Origin: Chitinophaga sp. YR573
GTDB lineage: Bacteria; Bacteroidota; Bacteroidia; Chitinophagales; Chitinophagaceae
Assembly (NCBI RefSeq): GCF_900110995.1
Contig: NZ_FOJF01000001.1
Coordinates: forward strand, 1,505,199 to 1,569,198
Direction: 5' to 3'
Length of the DNA stretch: 64,000 nt
Shown here: piece by piece, positions 17,686-26,685 of the stretch
Layout of the letters: every line of letters starts with the position of its first letter
How positions within the stretch are numbered: the stretch's first letter is position 1
The notes under the pieces: model-generated
What the model was told of the DNA's origin: nothing
Databases searched by the model: none
The model's input: the letters and a program-made list of their open reading frames with translations, nothing else
Translations under genes and position numbers: made by a program

Positions 17686-17716
17686 GGTGAAGGAGGGGGA
17701 ATTTCCCCCTTTTTTA
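17686..17716. terminator. Palindrome with T-run at the end of the late operon
   Basis: AGGGGGAATTTCCCCCT followed by TTTTT lies next to the stop of the last late gene (17720). The T-run follows on the + strand, while the A-run precedes the stem on the late strand, so efficiency as a late-operon terminator is uncertain. Confidence 0.5.
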
Positions 17717-17719
17717 GCT

Positions 17720-18715
17720 TTACTGAATAACTTGATAATTGAATATGTAAGTCCCCGCATTGAGGCTTAATGAGCCTTGCGTAGCGATTTGAAAACTAGA
17801 TGTTGTTGTTAGCTTGATATAAGTTCCTGAAAGCAACGCAGCGGTTGCATTAGCAACACTGTATATAGGAATAGGAGCAGAACTAAACGCTGTGTTAAAA
17901 TTCAGCTGGAAAAATTCAGCATTGGTAGGCAATGAAGAGGTAGACGTTACGATTAAAGTAATAACCCCTGCAAGGTCTGATCCTGACACCGAAACAGTAC
18001 CAATAACATTACTACCTACCACCACTGTCGGTATGCCAGAGCCGCCTATAATATGGATTAATTTAGCATTCCCATTCACATGTAATCTTTCCGTAGGGAC
18101 AATCGTTCCTAATCCAGTATTGTTAACACTATCAAGGTATATACCAGGAGAGCCAGCATTTGCTAGAGAAAGGGCATAATTTCCCGGAAGTACGGATGTT
18201 TTGATCGTACTTGACCTTGACCCAGTAATGCGATAAGACCCGACTTCCGTTTGCCCTGGGACTATAGATATTTGTGCATTCGTATCATTCGTTAAACTAC
18301 GTACTGCCTGGAATAAATAGGCAAGCGAATCGAATGTAATGCCATACAAATTATTGCGGCCCGTTAATAGACGATTTCCGGTCAGAAAACTACTGGTTGA
18401 ATATATACTAAGTGATGAAACACCTATTTGGCTTAAAACCCATGTTTTCGAGGGGTAAGAGATCCATACGTTAGTACCTCTCACATTAAGGGTGCTATCT
18501 CCTGAATTAAAGCAAATGTATCCTACTGTATCTACTCCACCATTAAGGCTTGGAGCCGTTGAGAATCGTGGAATAATACATATCCTATCCATCCATAACG
18601 ACCGATCCTGCACGATATTCCTACCGTCTGTCCGACGCGGTACATTTGTATTCACAACTTGAGCATGAGCATCAAAAAAAGAGAGTATTATGATTATCGA
18701 AAGTAATGCGCGCAT
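17720..18715 (-). CDS. Secreted fibre-like phage protein
   Basis: This 331-residue protein begins with a signal peptide (MRALLSIIIILSFFDAHAQ). The mature part is Ser/Thr/Gly-rich, with a GLGTIVPTERLHVNGNAKL stretch that recurs in Bacteroidota phage and host fibre-type proteins just before a trimerising or intramolecular chaperone-like end. It is the last gene of the leftward late operon and starts 1 bp beyond the sialidase-like gene stop. A role in surface attachment or as a secreted partner of the sialidase-like protein is inferred. Confidence 0.65.
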   Translation of the reverse strand: MRALLSIIIILSFFDAHAQVVNTNVPRRTDGRNIVQDRSLWMDRICIIPRFSTAPSLNGGVDTVGYICFNSGDSTLNVRGTNVWISYPSKTWVLSQIGVSSLSIYSTSSFLTGNRLLTGRNNLYGITFDSLAYLFQAVRSLTNDTNAQISIVPGQTEVGSYRITGSRSSTIKTSVLPGNYALSLANAGSPGIYLDSVNNTGLGTIVPTERLHVNGNAKLIHIIGGSGIPTVVVGSNVIGTVSVSGSDLAGVITLIVTSTSSLPTNAEFFQLNFNTAFSSAPIPIYSVANATAALLSGTYIKLTTTSSFQIATQGSLSLNAGTYIFNYQVIQ

Positions 18716-18716
18716 A

Positions 18717-21536
18717 TCAATAAATGTTAAAATAATTGTTCTGATTAATCTTCAATTGTGATACTTCTCCCGAAGAAAGATTCTTGTTAAAGAAAATCAA
18801 CTCAGAGAAATAACAATCCGTCGCACCACCACCGTTATTACCGTAGCCCGAAACCTGCATAGGAAAGGATGCAGCTGATGCGCTTACCCCATTTGTCAAT
18901 GTATTATTATTCACCACTGATGCGTTGTTAATATATACAGATAGCCGGTTTGCAGCTGTTGCATTAGTATTATCAAATCCAACTGTGAGCATGAATGTAC
19001 TACCTAGGGTCACTGCATTTTGAATTGTAGAGGATGAGGTAAAGGAAGACCCTACACCCCTTTGTACCTGTACTATTATCGCATTCGTATTACTAGAAGC
19101 TGACCGGTTATCGTATTTGGCATATATGCCTATAGTGGTTGATGTCCCCTGGTTATTGCCAAACAACCCGTCAAAAGTTGTTGAGTTTGCACTACCAACT
19201 TTGCTAACAACCGACGCTGTACCAACCGAATTATGTAAATAATTAAAATTACTTTGACTGCTGGGTATCGTAGCCTTAATGGCAGTAGTAGGGAAGTACA
19301 GTGAATACCTACCGTTTGCATCAACATTTAATGACGGCTGTGCCGTAAGTGTTGTTTGATTCCAATCTAATGCGTTTCCAGATTGATCGTACCATTTTTC
19401 AACGTAACCGGTGGCAGAACCTAAAAACAGCTTTAAGCGAATCGTATCAAGACGATCTCCATTGAAATAAATATCTCTTGTAGCTCCTGTTGTACCATTT
19501 CTAACACGGACTACAGGCCCTGAATAACGCGCTAATAATCGTCTGAAAGAATATATAGCAGTATACCCTGAGATCGAATCCAGCGTATATTTATATTCTT
19601 TTTTCACAAGCGGGATGAAAGATTGTACAATTAATCTACCAGTGTTTGAAATATGAACAGATAATGTAAACCCCCCACCTGGAAGAAGGGTAAATTCAGA
19701 GTTTTTTAAAAATCTATTATATTCGTCGCTCCAAATGATTAGGCTGCGATTGTATAGCAAACTATCATTGTATACTGTACCCCCTGTTGTCAATTTCGTA
19801 CTATCAAGATCAAGTATGATATTCTCTGTAAGTTTTGAATACTGTGTCCCATCATTTATTTCAGCAACACCATAGGAATTATTATATCGTAATTTCCCCG
19901 CTTCACCGGTGCCGAAACTGCTATCACGAGGAATAACAATCCCATTATCATACAGTTTATATGCATTCGCATAACTGTTGTCTATTCGTAATAACGGCGC
20001 GCCATTAACCTTGTTGAAGTTACTATCTCCCAACTGAATGTACCAATGTGCAAGCCCTCCATTCACATATCTTTGTATACGGCTAAGATATCCGAAAGCA
20101 GGGTTATTAGTGATGATATTATTTATCGGAGAAAAAGAAGTAGTAGTATTGAAATAGTTTTGCAAAGCCCACATTCCCGCACTATCAGGAACATCCTTAT
20201 TAAACAATTCAAGCAGCCGCGTATCTGTGCTAGTTATTTTCTTACGGCCTGTAATTACATTAAGAAAATAATCCGTTTGCTTATAGACAAATGGTAGCTG
20301 CATGTTCTTCGTTACCAAATTGTAGTTACTGGAAGTGGGGTATGTAATTGAATAAGCAATGATCATCTTATTCTTTGCGCTATCCACAAAAACTGTTGGT
20401 TCGTTTACTAAATTTCCTGATTCTGCCTGATCAACTTTTAATATTTTCGCCCAGTTCTTACCCTCATCCGATGAAGCAAATAACTGTATAACCCGTCGAG
20501 CCGTCGTCGAAGTAGGATTACCATAGTCTACGTCCGTACCTGCTCCCAATAACATTTTCAGGGCCGGAAAATATCGTATAGTAGATAATGCGTTCTGCGA
20601 TTCTATGCCCGTATTCGCCGGGGTGGTATTCCATGTTGCCCCATCATCAGTAGATTTGACAGAATATATATACCCTCGCGTCGTTCTAAAATAGCACGTA
20701 ATACTATTGTCAGGCAATTGATATACCCCCGGCTCTGTAACGTTCCAGGGGCCATTATCTATAGTTGCATTTGAGAGCGTGTCCCATGTTTCACCATCAT
20801 CGTCCGACCGGAAGAACTTACCGAAGTAAATAGATGATGTAGATGGCCCATTACCCGCAACAAGAACAGGATAAGGCAGTAACAATCTCCCCGTATTCGT
20901 CTTAATAATTCGATCAAATGCAATAGGTTTATAAGAACTGTCCGAATGCATAAGTGCGGGAACTGACCATGTTGCACCGTCGTCTGTGCTAACGCTTTTA
21001 TACAACCAGCTCTTAGTAATCGGAAATATGTTTTTCGAAAATATAAGAATGATGTTACCGTTGTTTTGACGGTAAAAGGAAGGCATTAAACACTTATTCG
21101 CCGAACTTCCTCCGCCTGGAATCGTGTCAAATAACAGCCTGTTGTTTAGCCATGTATCACCACCATCATTCGAATTAGCTAACCAGATTGTTGCAGTAGA
21201 TGCATCACTAGCAGAGCCTCCGTAATGATTGTACGCGGCCAAATAACTGCCATCGTTCAACTTTACAATAGCCGCTCCGTCATTTCTCAGGTTATCCGTA
21301 TTATTTGCTGAATCGATAACCGCTGCACCTTCGGTTGTAAATGAGTAAACAGGGTTACGTACTAAACCCATAAACCCTTGCGGATTGGTCGATAAGAATT
21401 TGTCGGACGAATTTGTGAGTGAAGACAATTTCACAGTGTCCGGAAACTGATACCCATTTCTGATTCGGGTAGGTAATTGTCCGTAACAGAACTCAGAAAA
21501 TAAAATTAACCCTAATATTAGTTTTGCAATTCTCAT
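18717..21536 (-). CDS. Secreted sialidase-fold glycan-active phage protein
   Basis: The 939 residues start with signal peptide MRIAKLILGLILFSEFCYGQ. A sialidase-type beta-propeller follows (about 60-430) with five Asp-boxes: SNDGGDTW near 122, STDDGATW near 183, SDDDGETW near 244, STDDGATW near 295 and SSDEGKNW near 355. RNDGAAI near 84 and TEPGVYQL/CYFRTT near 267-286 match the Arg and Glu positions of sialidase-clan enzymes. The C-terminal 280 residues carry a concanavalin-like domain related to AbfB-type arabinofuranosidase modules (LLARYSGPVVRVR, VEKWYDQSGNALDW). It probably cleaves or binds surface glycans. The actual sugar is unknown. Confidence 0.8.
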   Translation of the reverse strand: MRIAKLILGLILFSEFCYGQLPTRIRNGYQFPDTVKLSSLTNSSDKFLSTNPQGFMGLVRNPVYSFTTEGAAVIDSANNTDNLRNDGAAIVKLNDGSYLAAYNHYGGSASDASTATIWLANSNDGGDTWLNNRLLFDTIPGGGSSANKCLMPSFYRQNNGNIILIFSKNIFPITKSWLYKSVSTDDGATWSVPALMHSDSSYKPIAFDRIIKTNTGRLLLPYPVLVAGNGPSTSSIYFGKFFRSDDDGETWDTLSNATIDNGPWNVTEPGVYQLPDNSITCYFRTTRGYIYSVKSTDDGATWNTTPANTGIESQNALSTIRYFPALKMLLGAGTDVDYGNPTSTTARRVIQLFASSDEGKNWAKILKVDQAESGNLVNEPTVFVDSAKNKMIIAYSITYPTSSNYNLVTKNMQLPFVYKQTDYFLNVITGRKKITSTDTRLLELFNKDVPDSAGMWALQNYFNTTTSFSPINNIITNNPAFGYLSRIQRYVNGGLAHWYIQLGDSNFNKVNGAPLLRIDNSYANAYKLYDNGIVIPRDSSFGTGEAGKLRYNNSYGVAEINDGTQYSKLTENIILDLDSTKLTTGGTVYNDSLLYNRSLIIWSDEYNRFLKNSEFTLLPGGGFTLSVHISNTGRLIVQSFIPLVKKEYKYTLDSISGYTAIYSFRRLLARYSGPVVRVRNGTTGATRDIYFNGDRLDTIRLKLFLGSATGYVEKWYDQSGNALDWNQTTLTAQPSLNVDANGRYSLYFPTTAIKATIPSSQSNFNYLHNSVGTASVVSKVGSANSTTFDGLFGNNQGTSTTIGIYAKYDNRSASSNTNAIIVQVQRGVGSSFTSSSTIQNAVTLGSTFMLTVGFDNTNATAANRLSVYINNASVVNNNTLTNGVSASAASFPMQVSGYGNNGGGATDCYFSELIFFNKNLSSGEVSQLKINQNNYFNIY

Positions 21537-21547
21537 TGTATGTTATT

Positions 21548-22444
21548 TTAGTACGCGATCATCCAATTACTGCCATCCGATATGTAACTATTCGGGGGTA
21601 TTCCTGTAATCGTTATGTTATTTCCCAATACACCCGGTGATGTCTCAATCTGTCCAAGAGGCGTGAATAAAGTAAGTGTCTGTGCTCCGGTTTTTGTACG
21701 AACAAAAATCCGCCGGCCTTTTACAAGGGTTGGCCTGGGAAGTGTTATAGTCGCGCCGGTTGCATCTACTATTACAAAAGAAGCCGTAATATCCAGCGTA
21801 AAATCAGCCATTACAGTAACTGCATTTTCATAGTACACGTCAGCCGAAAGGCCGTTGTCCGTCCTAATATTAACAGTATCATGCGTATTAACCTCAATTG
21901 TATACCGTGCCGTATCCTTGACACCTGATCCTTTGAATATGCCATACAACCACTTTCCATTGTGATATCGTGTACTAACAGGACTTCCACCCGCTCCATT
22001 CGTACCGAAGGCTATATCATTAGAATCTGCTGCAAAAAAACGTAATGACCCATAAGGGTTGTACATTACGATCGCATTGTTTTTTCTGGATGACAAACCC
22101 ATATATCCGCGCGGGTTACCATTTTCATCGAACCATTGTAACGTACCATTTGTTGTGTCGCTACCTCTCTGAATCCTTATAGAAGCGGACGGAGAACCAA
22201 AATTAAAAGGCTCCTTAAACCACCCAACGCCCTGTATCCGAAAATCATATTGATCAAAAAGAGAGAATTGATTTCTGATATAATTTGTATCGCTTTGCCC
22301 TTTTGTATAATAATCAAAGGATGATATCCAATGACCGTTGAGCCACATACTATCTCTTACTGTAACGCGAGAAAAATTACCCGTCTGAGAATACCCAACC
22401 ATCGCAATTATCACTAATAATGTAGTTGTTATAATCCGCTTCAT
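21548..22444 (-). CDS. Secreted tail-region protein, unknown
   Basis: This 298-residue protein begins with a signal peptide (MKRIITTTLLVIIAMVGYSQ). The mature part is beta-rich, with phrases such as NGTLQWFDENGNPRGYMGLS and a C-terminal stretch GATITLPRPTLVKGRRIFVR that recurs in phage fibre proteins. It lies between the collar/fibre cluster and the sialidase-like gene, overlapping the previous gene by 4 bp and ending 11 bp before the next. It is probably a fibre or adhesin, but I cannot name a family. Confidence 0.65.
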   Translation of the reverse strand: MKRIITTTLLVIIAMVGYSQTGNFSRVTVRDSMWLNGHWISSFDYYTKGQSDTNYIRNQFSLFDQYDFRIQGVGWFKEPFNFGSPSASIRIQRGSDTTNGTLQWFDENGNPRGYMGLSSRKNNAIVMYNPYGSLRFFAADSNDIAFGTNGAGGSPVSTRYHNGKWLYGIFKGSGVKDTARYTIEVNTHDTVNIRTDNGLSADVYYENAVTVMADFTLDITASFVIVDATGATITLPRPTLVKGRRIFVRTKTGAQTLTLFTPLGQIETSPGVLGNNITITGIPPNSYISDGSNWMIAY

Positions 22445-22965
22445 CTGATATAAAATTTTATGGTGGTTTCTGAATCAATGCCGGTAAAATAAATGTGCCG
22501 GTCTACACTTGCATAAGCATCTATGTATATAATAGCTGCTTCTCCCCCTGGGAATATAACGCCCGGTTGAATATCATCCTCTCCAATTAAATTACCTATA
22601 CTCAATGTGATATCAGTCGTAGGGATTACTACTATCTTTTCAAGCAATCTACCAGCAATGATGACATAATCTGCATTAGTAGCATACGTCTGACTGTCTG
22701 GTGTAAGCAGGGGAGGCCATTGGCTTTCTTTCAGAATGCCATCTACGAGATCCGCCTTGTTTGCAATATCCTCAACAAGTTGATCAATCGTACTACCGGG
22801 CGGTAATGCATTAATTATTTCTAATAAATCCGGGTCAAGGTCAGCAGCCCCTATCTTTTCACTCTTATGTCTGAATGAATCAATCCAATCCCAAAACTGT
22901 GACTGTACTGGTTTTGCTAGTGTAATAAACCACCCTTTTAGTGTATTCCTTGGTTGAATTGCCAT
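22441..22965 (-). CDS. Bacteroidota phage tail-fibre-associated protein, unknown
   Basis: This 174-residue protein starts MAIQPRNTLKGWFITLAKPV and continues with QSQFWDWIDSFRHKSEKIG. That N-terminal pattern is frequent in Bacteroidota prophage tail regions. The middle is helical (LLEIINALPPGSTIDQLVED) and the end a small beta domain. It has no signal peptide, unlike the following three genes, so it probably sits at the virion end of the fibre. Function is inferred only from position. Confidence 0.65.
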   Translation of the reverse strand: MAIQPRNTLKGWFITLAKPVQSQFWDWIDSFRHKSEKIGAADLDPDLLEIINALPPGSTIDQLVEDIANKADLVDGILKESQWPPLLTPDSQTYATNADYVIIAGRLLEKIVVIPTTDITLSIGNLIGEDDIQPGVIFPGGEAAIIYIDAYASVDRHIYFTGIDSETTIKFYIR

Positions 22966-22975
22966 AAGTGATGGT

Positions 22976-24085
22976 TTAAATTGTTTCTATATAAGCTACT
23001 ATTTCGAATGGTTGTCTGTTGTCAAATGGATCTCCTTCACCGGTTGTACCTACGGCTGAATGGAGTGAATTGCGACCACTACCAGAAGGACTGTTCGAAC
23101 TGGCTACATAATTCGTACCTCCAAGAGCGTCGGTTGATTCGGGGGTATCCCACGGATGCGTATGCGGCGCAAGATTTCCCACCGTAAGCACGGTCGTATT
23201 AAACCCGCCTATCGTTCCCATCACCCTATATCCTGCATCATATAAATTAACAGCTCCGTTAGCTCCAAACCAGTACCCAACAGGTGCACGTCCGCGCATT
23301 GACGATGATAGCTTAAATCCCAACCATTCCCACTTTCCAATGCCCGTTACGGCATCAAATCGATCACTTAACACCCTGGACATTATAATCTCTCCTGATT
23401 GATGATTGAATCGACGCATCACATCTTTGTAACGCTGGCTTGTATAAGGGTCAAATTTGACATATAATCCCGTAACGGGGATATCAGTCGACCATACACC
23501 TAATTCGTTCAAATAAGCCGGAAAAGCCCCATTGTATGCAGGAGAAATAACGACGTTGCCAGAAAACATTATTATACCCGCACTTACCTCCATGTCAGCA
23601 CCTACCACATTGCTAACAATGCAGCCATCCAGGATAACAGCATCCTCGAAATTAATAATGCTCTTAAGCACCGTTTGAATTGTGTTTAAGCTGCTATTAA
23701 TTGACGCGCCTTTAAATGGAAAAGGTTTGAGTTCTGCAAAAGCAAAGCCACCTAATACACCTACCACATTACCGAATTTTGCGCGACGGGTACTATATAC
23801 GGATCGTTGCTGTGCATCATCGAACTGTTCACTTTCTGCAATATTTTCTATGATTATGTAAGGAGCTTTTAGACCCCCTAAAAATGGTAGGGCTTCTCCG
23901 TTATATGTTATCCATCCTGCTGATGTGTTAGCACCCTGATCAACGACCCCTGACAATATAATCTTATCACCTATGGCAGATATAACCGCATCGATTGGCA
24001 AACTGTAAGCTGTTTGCAAAAAATCAAGTGTATCCTCATATATATACAACCCACCCGCTTGTGAAAAATCAATCTTCTTATTCAT
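22976..24085 (-). CDS. Phage tail collar / fibre-tip protein
   Basis: The 369-residue protein ends in a tail-collar-like domain: RGRAPVGYWFGANGAVNLYD, TIGGFNTTVLTVGNLAPHTH, and the terminal DNRQPFEIVAYIETI. The His-containing APHTH and the DNRxP ending are hallmarks of collar/short-fibre proteins. The N-terminal part is beta-rich and unassigned. It follows the I-like baseplate gene with an 8-bp overlap, as expected for a fibre gene at the end of the baseplate module. Confidence 0.78.
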   Translation of the reverse strand: MNKKIDFSQAGGLYIYEDTLDFLQTAYSLPIDAVISAIGDKIILSGVVDQGANTSAGWITYNGEALPFLGGLKAPYIIIENIAESEQFDDAQQRSVYSTRRAKFGNVVGVLGGFAFAELKPFPFKGASINSSLNTIQTVLKSIINFEDAVILDGCIVSNVVGADMEVSAGIIMFSGNVVISPAYNGAFPAYLNELGVWSTDIPVTGLYVKFDPYTSQRYKDVMRRFNHQSGEIIMSRVLSDRFDAVTGIGKWEWLGFKLSSSMRGRAPVGYWFGANGAVNLYDAGYRVMGTIGGFNTTVLTVGNLAPHTHPWDTPESTDALGGTNYVASSNSPSGSGRNSLHSAVGTTGEGDPFDNRQPFEIVAYIETI

Positions 24086-24575
24086 GCGTCTTAATTTTGA
24101 AGGTTTTAGAAGCCAATTTGTACCCGTTCACAAATGCCGTCATTTCTGCCATGTCGAATGTTATTAGTACTGGTACGTTTACAATAAAATCAGCACTGAA
24201 TATGGAAGTTTCGGCCTTTGTGTAAAGAATTACTGGTATTCCTTCGCTCTTCTTAAACAACTTAACAGGCTTGTTTTCCGACTTTAAAAAAAGAGGTAGT
24301 GCATTCATCTCCACTCCATCAGTGATGTATATTCTACGCTCAACTACATCATATCTGTCATTCAACGCGCGTTCTAAATGCACGACCTGCGAGGTAATAC
24401 CAAGTCGATATATCGCATTCGCACGATAATAAATTAAGCGAGTGTGTAAATCATTGATCGGTGATACTAATGCATTAAGACCCGCCATTTGTTCAGGCTG
24501 TCGTAACGCAGGAGGTAATAACCATTTCACCATACGCCCCCAATCAACTATGTATATGTTGTTATTAACTGCCAC
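24078..24575 (-). CDS. Baseplate/tail protein in the gpI (Mu gp48) position
   Basis: This 165-residue protein follows directly after the J-like baseplate gene, overlapping it by 11 bp. That is the place of tail protein I in P2 and gp48 in Mu. The N-terminal part (WGRMVKWLLPPALRQPEQMAG) fits an I-like connector that joins baseplate to fibres. I see no other diagnostic motif, so the call rests mainly on position. Confidence 0.6.
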   Translation of the reverse strand: MAVNNNIYIVDWGRMVKWLLPPALRQPEQMAGLNALVSPINDLHTRLIYYRANAIYRLGITSQVVHLERALNDRYDVVERRIYITDGVEMNALPLFLKSENKPVKLFKKSEGIPVILYTKAETSIFSADFIVNVPVLITFDMAEMTAFVNGYKLASKTFKIKTHE

Positions 24576-25437
24576 TTTGCGGTATATAAGTGATTTGTAA
24601 ATCTGTATCGTCGTAAATTCTTAAATATCCTGCATCGGGATTATATAGCACATTGACGCTTTCATAATCACGGTTTCCATATTTAGTTTGTGCTCCCAAA
24701 ATTGTTGGGATTCTCACCCCCTCAACGGCCTGTACTGCATCTACATGGCTGGCTAAAATGTATAACCCATTAAATTGTGTAGTAGCTAGATTTTTAATGT
24801 ACTCCCGAATGGCATTCCCTACCGGATCACTGTCAGTACCGTCTAACCGGGCACCTTGCGCGTCCAGGATGAGGGGATCATAACGTATTTCCCATGACAT
24901 CTTTAGGTAATCCGCTGGGAGGCTTTCAACAATTAATTTTACACCCGCATCTTTCACCCTGTTAAGATATTCGCTTGCTCCTGAAAGTTGTGGGGTGGTC
25001 AATGCGGCTAAATCATCCCCATTATCCGTTGCTAACTTGATTCGAAGGGACACCCGACCATACGCATTTTCCTGCTCAACTACAGCGGAATAAGTAACTA
25101 TTTGAGAAGCCGCAACGTCTGCATCGCTGATACCTGTATTATCGTACTCTGTACCCTCAAAGGATAACGCATACCCATGCTGGTATAATTTCGCCTTTTG
25201 CGCATACCACTGTAAACGATGCGGTTTTAATGTTTTGATGATTGCATCAACATCACTACGGGTTGTATCAAAAAGGCTTTCCAATACAAATGATTCCGAA
25301 GCAAAAATATGCGTCATCAAACGGCGGATATCGGTAACACTCCATACAGCCGGATCAATTACTATTCCGATTGCCGCCATTTCGGAAACGAGCATTGTAT
25401 TAATACTATCTTGAATAACCTTTATACTTCTGGCCAT
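24565..25437 (-). CDS. Baseplate J-like protein (Mu gp47-like)
   Basis: This 290-residue wedge protein forms the periphery of the contractile baseplate. The N-terminal region (SIKVIQDSINTMLVSEMAAI) and the C-terminal block (NAIREYIKNLATTQFNGLYIL, DAVQAVEGVRIP) match the J-like organisation, in which a C-terminal domain measures symmetry around the hub. It sits between the LysM-like and I-like genes in the standard W-J-I order. Confidence 0.78.
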   Translation of the reverse strand: MARSIKVIQDSINTMLVSEMAAIGIVIDPAVWSVTDIRRLMTHIFASESFVLESLFDTTRSDVDAIIKTLKPHRLQWYAQKAKLYQHGYALSFEGTEYDNTGISDADVAASQIVTYSAVVEQENAYGRVSLRIKLATDNGDDLAALTTPQLSGASEYLNRVKDAGVKLIVESLPADYLKMSWEIRYDPLILDAQGARLDGTDSDPVGNAIREYIKNLATTQFNGLYILASHVDAVQAVEGVRIPTILGAQTKYGNRDYESVNVLYNPDAGYLRIYDDTDLQITYIPQSGS

Positions 25438-25439
25438 TA

Positions 25440-25715
25440 TTAGCTTACTTTAAAATTTAAACCAATGTTCCAATATCCAATACCTTCAAGGCTTACCGCT
25501 TCCTGTAAGCGACCGTCTGTAGCTACTTCATTTTTAAGTGTAGCGAACGAATTTTTTACATCAATTACAGCCCCATATAGCAGGTTAACCCCTGCGAGTG
25601 CATCATCCGTAGGGGAAATATTATTGAGGCTTGCAACCTGCATAATACCCTCTACAGACCCTGTATATTGCACCGCAAAGTCAATCAGTGTTTGATGACG
25701 CTTTATAACTGGCAT
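25440..25715 (-). CDS. Small LysM-like tail protein
   Basis: This 91-residue protein contains a LysM-like beta-alpha-alpha-beta unit (QTLIDFAVQYTGSVEGIMQV, ASLNNISPTDDALAGVNLLYG). In contractile phages such small LysM proteins (gpX/gp53 type) clamp the hub to the sheath or tube. It overlaps the W-like gene by 35 bp. An internal start would shorten the overlap, so the start is uncertain. Confidence 0.65.
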   Translation of the reverse strand: MPVIKRHQTLIDFAVQYTGSVEGIMQVASLNNISPTDDALAGVNLLYGAVIDVKNSFATLKNEVATDGRLQEAVSLEGIGYWNIGLNFKVS

Positions 25716-25980
25716 CGATTTCTATATTTTCTGCTGTTAAAGAAATAGAGGAAACTATCATTCCGTCTTTTTCAAATTCGCGTTTGATGCTTGATAGCAT
25801 ATCATTATTATCCTCTGCTTTCAGATATAACCCAATACCCACACAAGCAGCTAGATTCTCCTTAAAATCTCCTTTCTGACATACAAGTAACAGTTGCTGA
25901 TGTTGCAAGGTACTTTCACCTAAAGCTATCCCAGTGCTCCACGGCAAATCCATATTTTCATTTAAGATAAAATCCTGCAT
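25681..25980 (-). CDS. Baseplate W-like / gp25-like sheath-initiator protein
   Basis: This 99-residue protein has the phrases ENMDLPWSTGIALGESTLQ, CQKGDFKENLAACVGIGLYL and a terminal beta strand region. They fit the gp25/W family (Mu gp46), which starts sheath polymerisation on the baseplate. Family length is usually 100-130, so this is a compact version. It lies immediately before the LysM-like and J-like genes. Confidence 0.65.
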   Translation of the reverse strand: MQDFILNENMDLPWSTGIALGESTLQHQQLLLVCQKGDFKENLAACVGIGLYLKAEDNNDMLSSIKREFEKDGMIVSSISLTAENIEIDASYKASSNTD

Positions 25981-25982
25981 AA

Positions 25983-26210
25983 CTATTCAATTTGTCCGGT
26001 TGTTTGTCCTAAAACAGGATAAGGCCCCGCTGTTAATCCTGCACCATTCACCAACACCACACCATTTGCTATAAAGTGATTAATAATAACAGTTGATACA
26101 TCAATCCAAAACTGTTGTCTCGCTGCTTCTATATCTTCAATCTCAACGTTATTCGTTGCAGTAGCAGCGGCATAAATATCTTGTCCTAAAATAGTTGCAT
26201 CAAGAGCCAT
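25983..26210 (-). CDS. Small baseplate-region protein, unknown
   Basis: This 75-residue protein (starting MALDATILGQDIYAAATATN) has a helical, slightly acidic N-terminus and a short Gly/Val-rich end (NGVVLVNGAGL). It has no known motif. It overlaps the spike-like gene by 11 bp and ends 2 bp before the W-like gene, so it is translated within the baseplate module and may be a small structural or assembly factor. Confidence 0.6.
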   Translation of the reverse strand: MALDATILGQDIYAAATATNNVEIEDIEAARQQFWIDVSTVIINHFIANGVVLVNGAGLTAGPYPVLGQTTGQIE

Positions 26211-26685
26211 TTCTTAAAATATTTTTTGCTTTTATTAATGCTTGCTGTAGCTTAATACGATCAGGGTTGTTTCCTTGAATTACTACTATCTGCATGACGG
26301 CTTCTATAATCAATTCAAACACATCTCGTAGCGTATCAGTACCTTTTTGTATCAAAAAACCACTATCATTATGACTGTACCGGGTTGTTCCAATGATCTC
26401 AACAACCTCTGTAATCTCATGTACCGAAATCACTACAAATTCATCACTGCCATCAAGTCTACCAACTATAACTTTACTATCGACCTTAGGTATCAGTAAT
26501 ATTTTATCCCCATCTTTTACAATGCTTTTCAACCGGCAATCATCTACTGTTCCCCCTTCTGGAAATTCAATTGATATAGTATCATCTGCATTGATAGCCG
26601 TCACCGTTGCAATCGTCATCGTATGAGGTGTCAACCCTCGAACAAACTTCTGTAATTGCGCCTTTGCCTGTTCTGTTGTATTCAT
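26200..26685 (-). CDS. Baseplate central spike-like protein (gpV/gp45-like), tentative
   Basis: This 161-residue protein contains a beta-rich OB-like region (TMTIATVTAINADDTISIEFP, KILLIPKVDSKVIVGRLDG), as in gpV/gp45-type spike proteins. A short C-terminal helix follows instead of the usual long beta-helix. It follows the hub gene, the normal position for the spike. The missing needle-like end means the membrane-piercing tip may be supplied by another protein. Confidence 0.6.
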   Translation of the reverse strand: MNTTEQAKAQLQKFVRGLTPHTMTIATVTAINADDTISIEFPEGGTVDDCRLKSIVKDGDKILLIPKVDSKVIVGRLDGSDEFVVISVHEITEVVEIIGTTRYSHNDSGFLIQKGTDTLRDVFELIIEAVMQIVVIQGNNPDRIKLQQALIKAKNILRNGS

